A stretch of DNA of 64,000 nucleotides from Anniella stebbinsi (Eukaryota; Chordata; Lepidosauria; Squamata; Anniellidae), in contig JARDYH010000007.1 in the NCBI GenBank assembly GCA_029215795.1, forward strand, positions 65,340,763 through 65,404,762, written 5' to 3'. Position numbers and translations under genes: made by a program. Within the stretch, counting starts at the first letter, position 1. Every line of letters begins with the position of its first letter. Shown in pieces: positions 63,558 through 64,000 of the stretch. A model generated the notes under the pieces. It saw nothing but the letters and a program-made list of their open reading frames with translations, had not been told where the DNA came from and made no database searches.

Positions 63558-64000
63558 GAATTGTGCCTAGAACTGAACTGGCAGCTCATGGGGCAGTTTG
63601 GACCCCCATGAGATGTATCCCCTTTGGCTAAGACCGAACGCCGGCTCAGCCACGGAGTTTCCAAGGAGCCTCTAAAGGTCATGGGTGGGAAAGGGGGTGG
63701 ATGGGTCATGGGCACAAAGAGCATGTAGGGAAGGCATGCAGAATAGGGGTGGGAAGGGAAGACGGGAGAAGAAAGAACGGCAAGGACTGTGTGGCGCAGG
63801 AATGGACAGAGGCTTCCCTCCTTAAATAAAATAAAATCAGTGTCATCCTGCATGGATCCCTAGTTGAGACCAGAAGAGCCGGGACTTCCTTTCTCAGAGC
63901 AAGCAGGGAGTACAGCATCGCCCTGAACCCAATCACAGGCCTGTCAGCTCCTCTTAGCCCCAGAAGGCGCTGACGGCCCGCGTTGCAGCAGGCAAGAGTG
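63558..64000. other. Gene-free stretch to window end
   Basis: No recognised repeat or exon. Confidence 0.4.

Noticed and set aside
1..64000. CRISPR array, phage, defence or operon-type system
   Set aside because: The window is vertebrate nuclear DNA. Its repeats are transposons and microsatellites, with no regularly spaced direct repeats and no operon structure.

Overview
This window is repeat-rich nuclear DNA from a squamate reptile, most likely a lizard. It is intergenic or deep intronic sequence rather than a gene-dense locus. The main evidence is the repeat content: Sauria-type tRNA SINEs with a GGTTCTAGTCC B box, CR1 LINE 3' ends ending in TATGATTCTATG-like octamers, L2-clade LINE tails ending in an 'agagctttggctatggggcggtat' type motif plus an AATAAA run, a 5S rRNA-derived SINE, and many short non-autonomous DNA transposons. 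I found no intact protein-coding gene, no rRNA or tRNA gene, no CRISPR array and no prokaryotic signal. Most long open frames are chance frames in microsatellites or transposon debris.

Layout. 0-10 kb: CR1 and SINE fragments, a 1.16 kb solo LTR flanked by a 5-bp duplication (5157-6319) with 93-bp tandem repeats, and L2 tails. 10-17 kb: palindromic hAT-like elements, including a 625-bp composite with its own 8-bp target duplication, and two conserved-element-like stretches (about 11.05-11.45 and 17.07-17.23 kb). 17-29 kb: mostly quiet sequence, Sauria SINEs and three copies of a nested-palindrome element called family A here. 29-39 kb: CR1 antisense copies, hairpins, a GATC-packed hAT-like element (37026-37522) and a SINE nested in a palindromic element (38502-38954). 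39.7-41.1 kb: the 3' half of an L2-clade reverse transcriptase with a single frameshift. 44-48 kb: antisense SINEs, a candidate 78-bp exon (45837-45914), a three-layer transposon nest and the strongest conserved-element candidate (47890-48200). 50-58 kb: two more family A copies, one rearranged, a 71-bp-arm inverted repeat and two copies of a TIR element starting CCTCTACAAG, one carrying about 600 bp of extra sequence. 58-64 kb: quiet sequence with degenerate repeats.

What works together. The active theme is past mobilisation. At least three families (A, B and G) end in short inverted repeats and sit between 8-bp duplications, the hallmark of the hAT superfamily, though no hAT transposase is present here. 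L2 and CR1 supplied autonomous retrotransposition. The AT-rich, homeobox-motif-bearing stretches suggest a regulatory landscape around a developmental gene outside the window; this is inference and needs a cross-species alignment. I do not see a new enzymatic or defence system. The most notable items are the self-nested and rearranged family A elements, the composite shared by 11.5-12.2 and 56.2-56.5 kb, the GATC-packed element and the conserved-element candidates.
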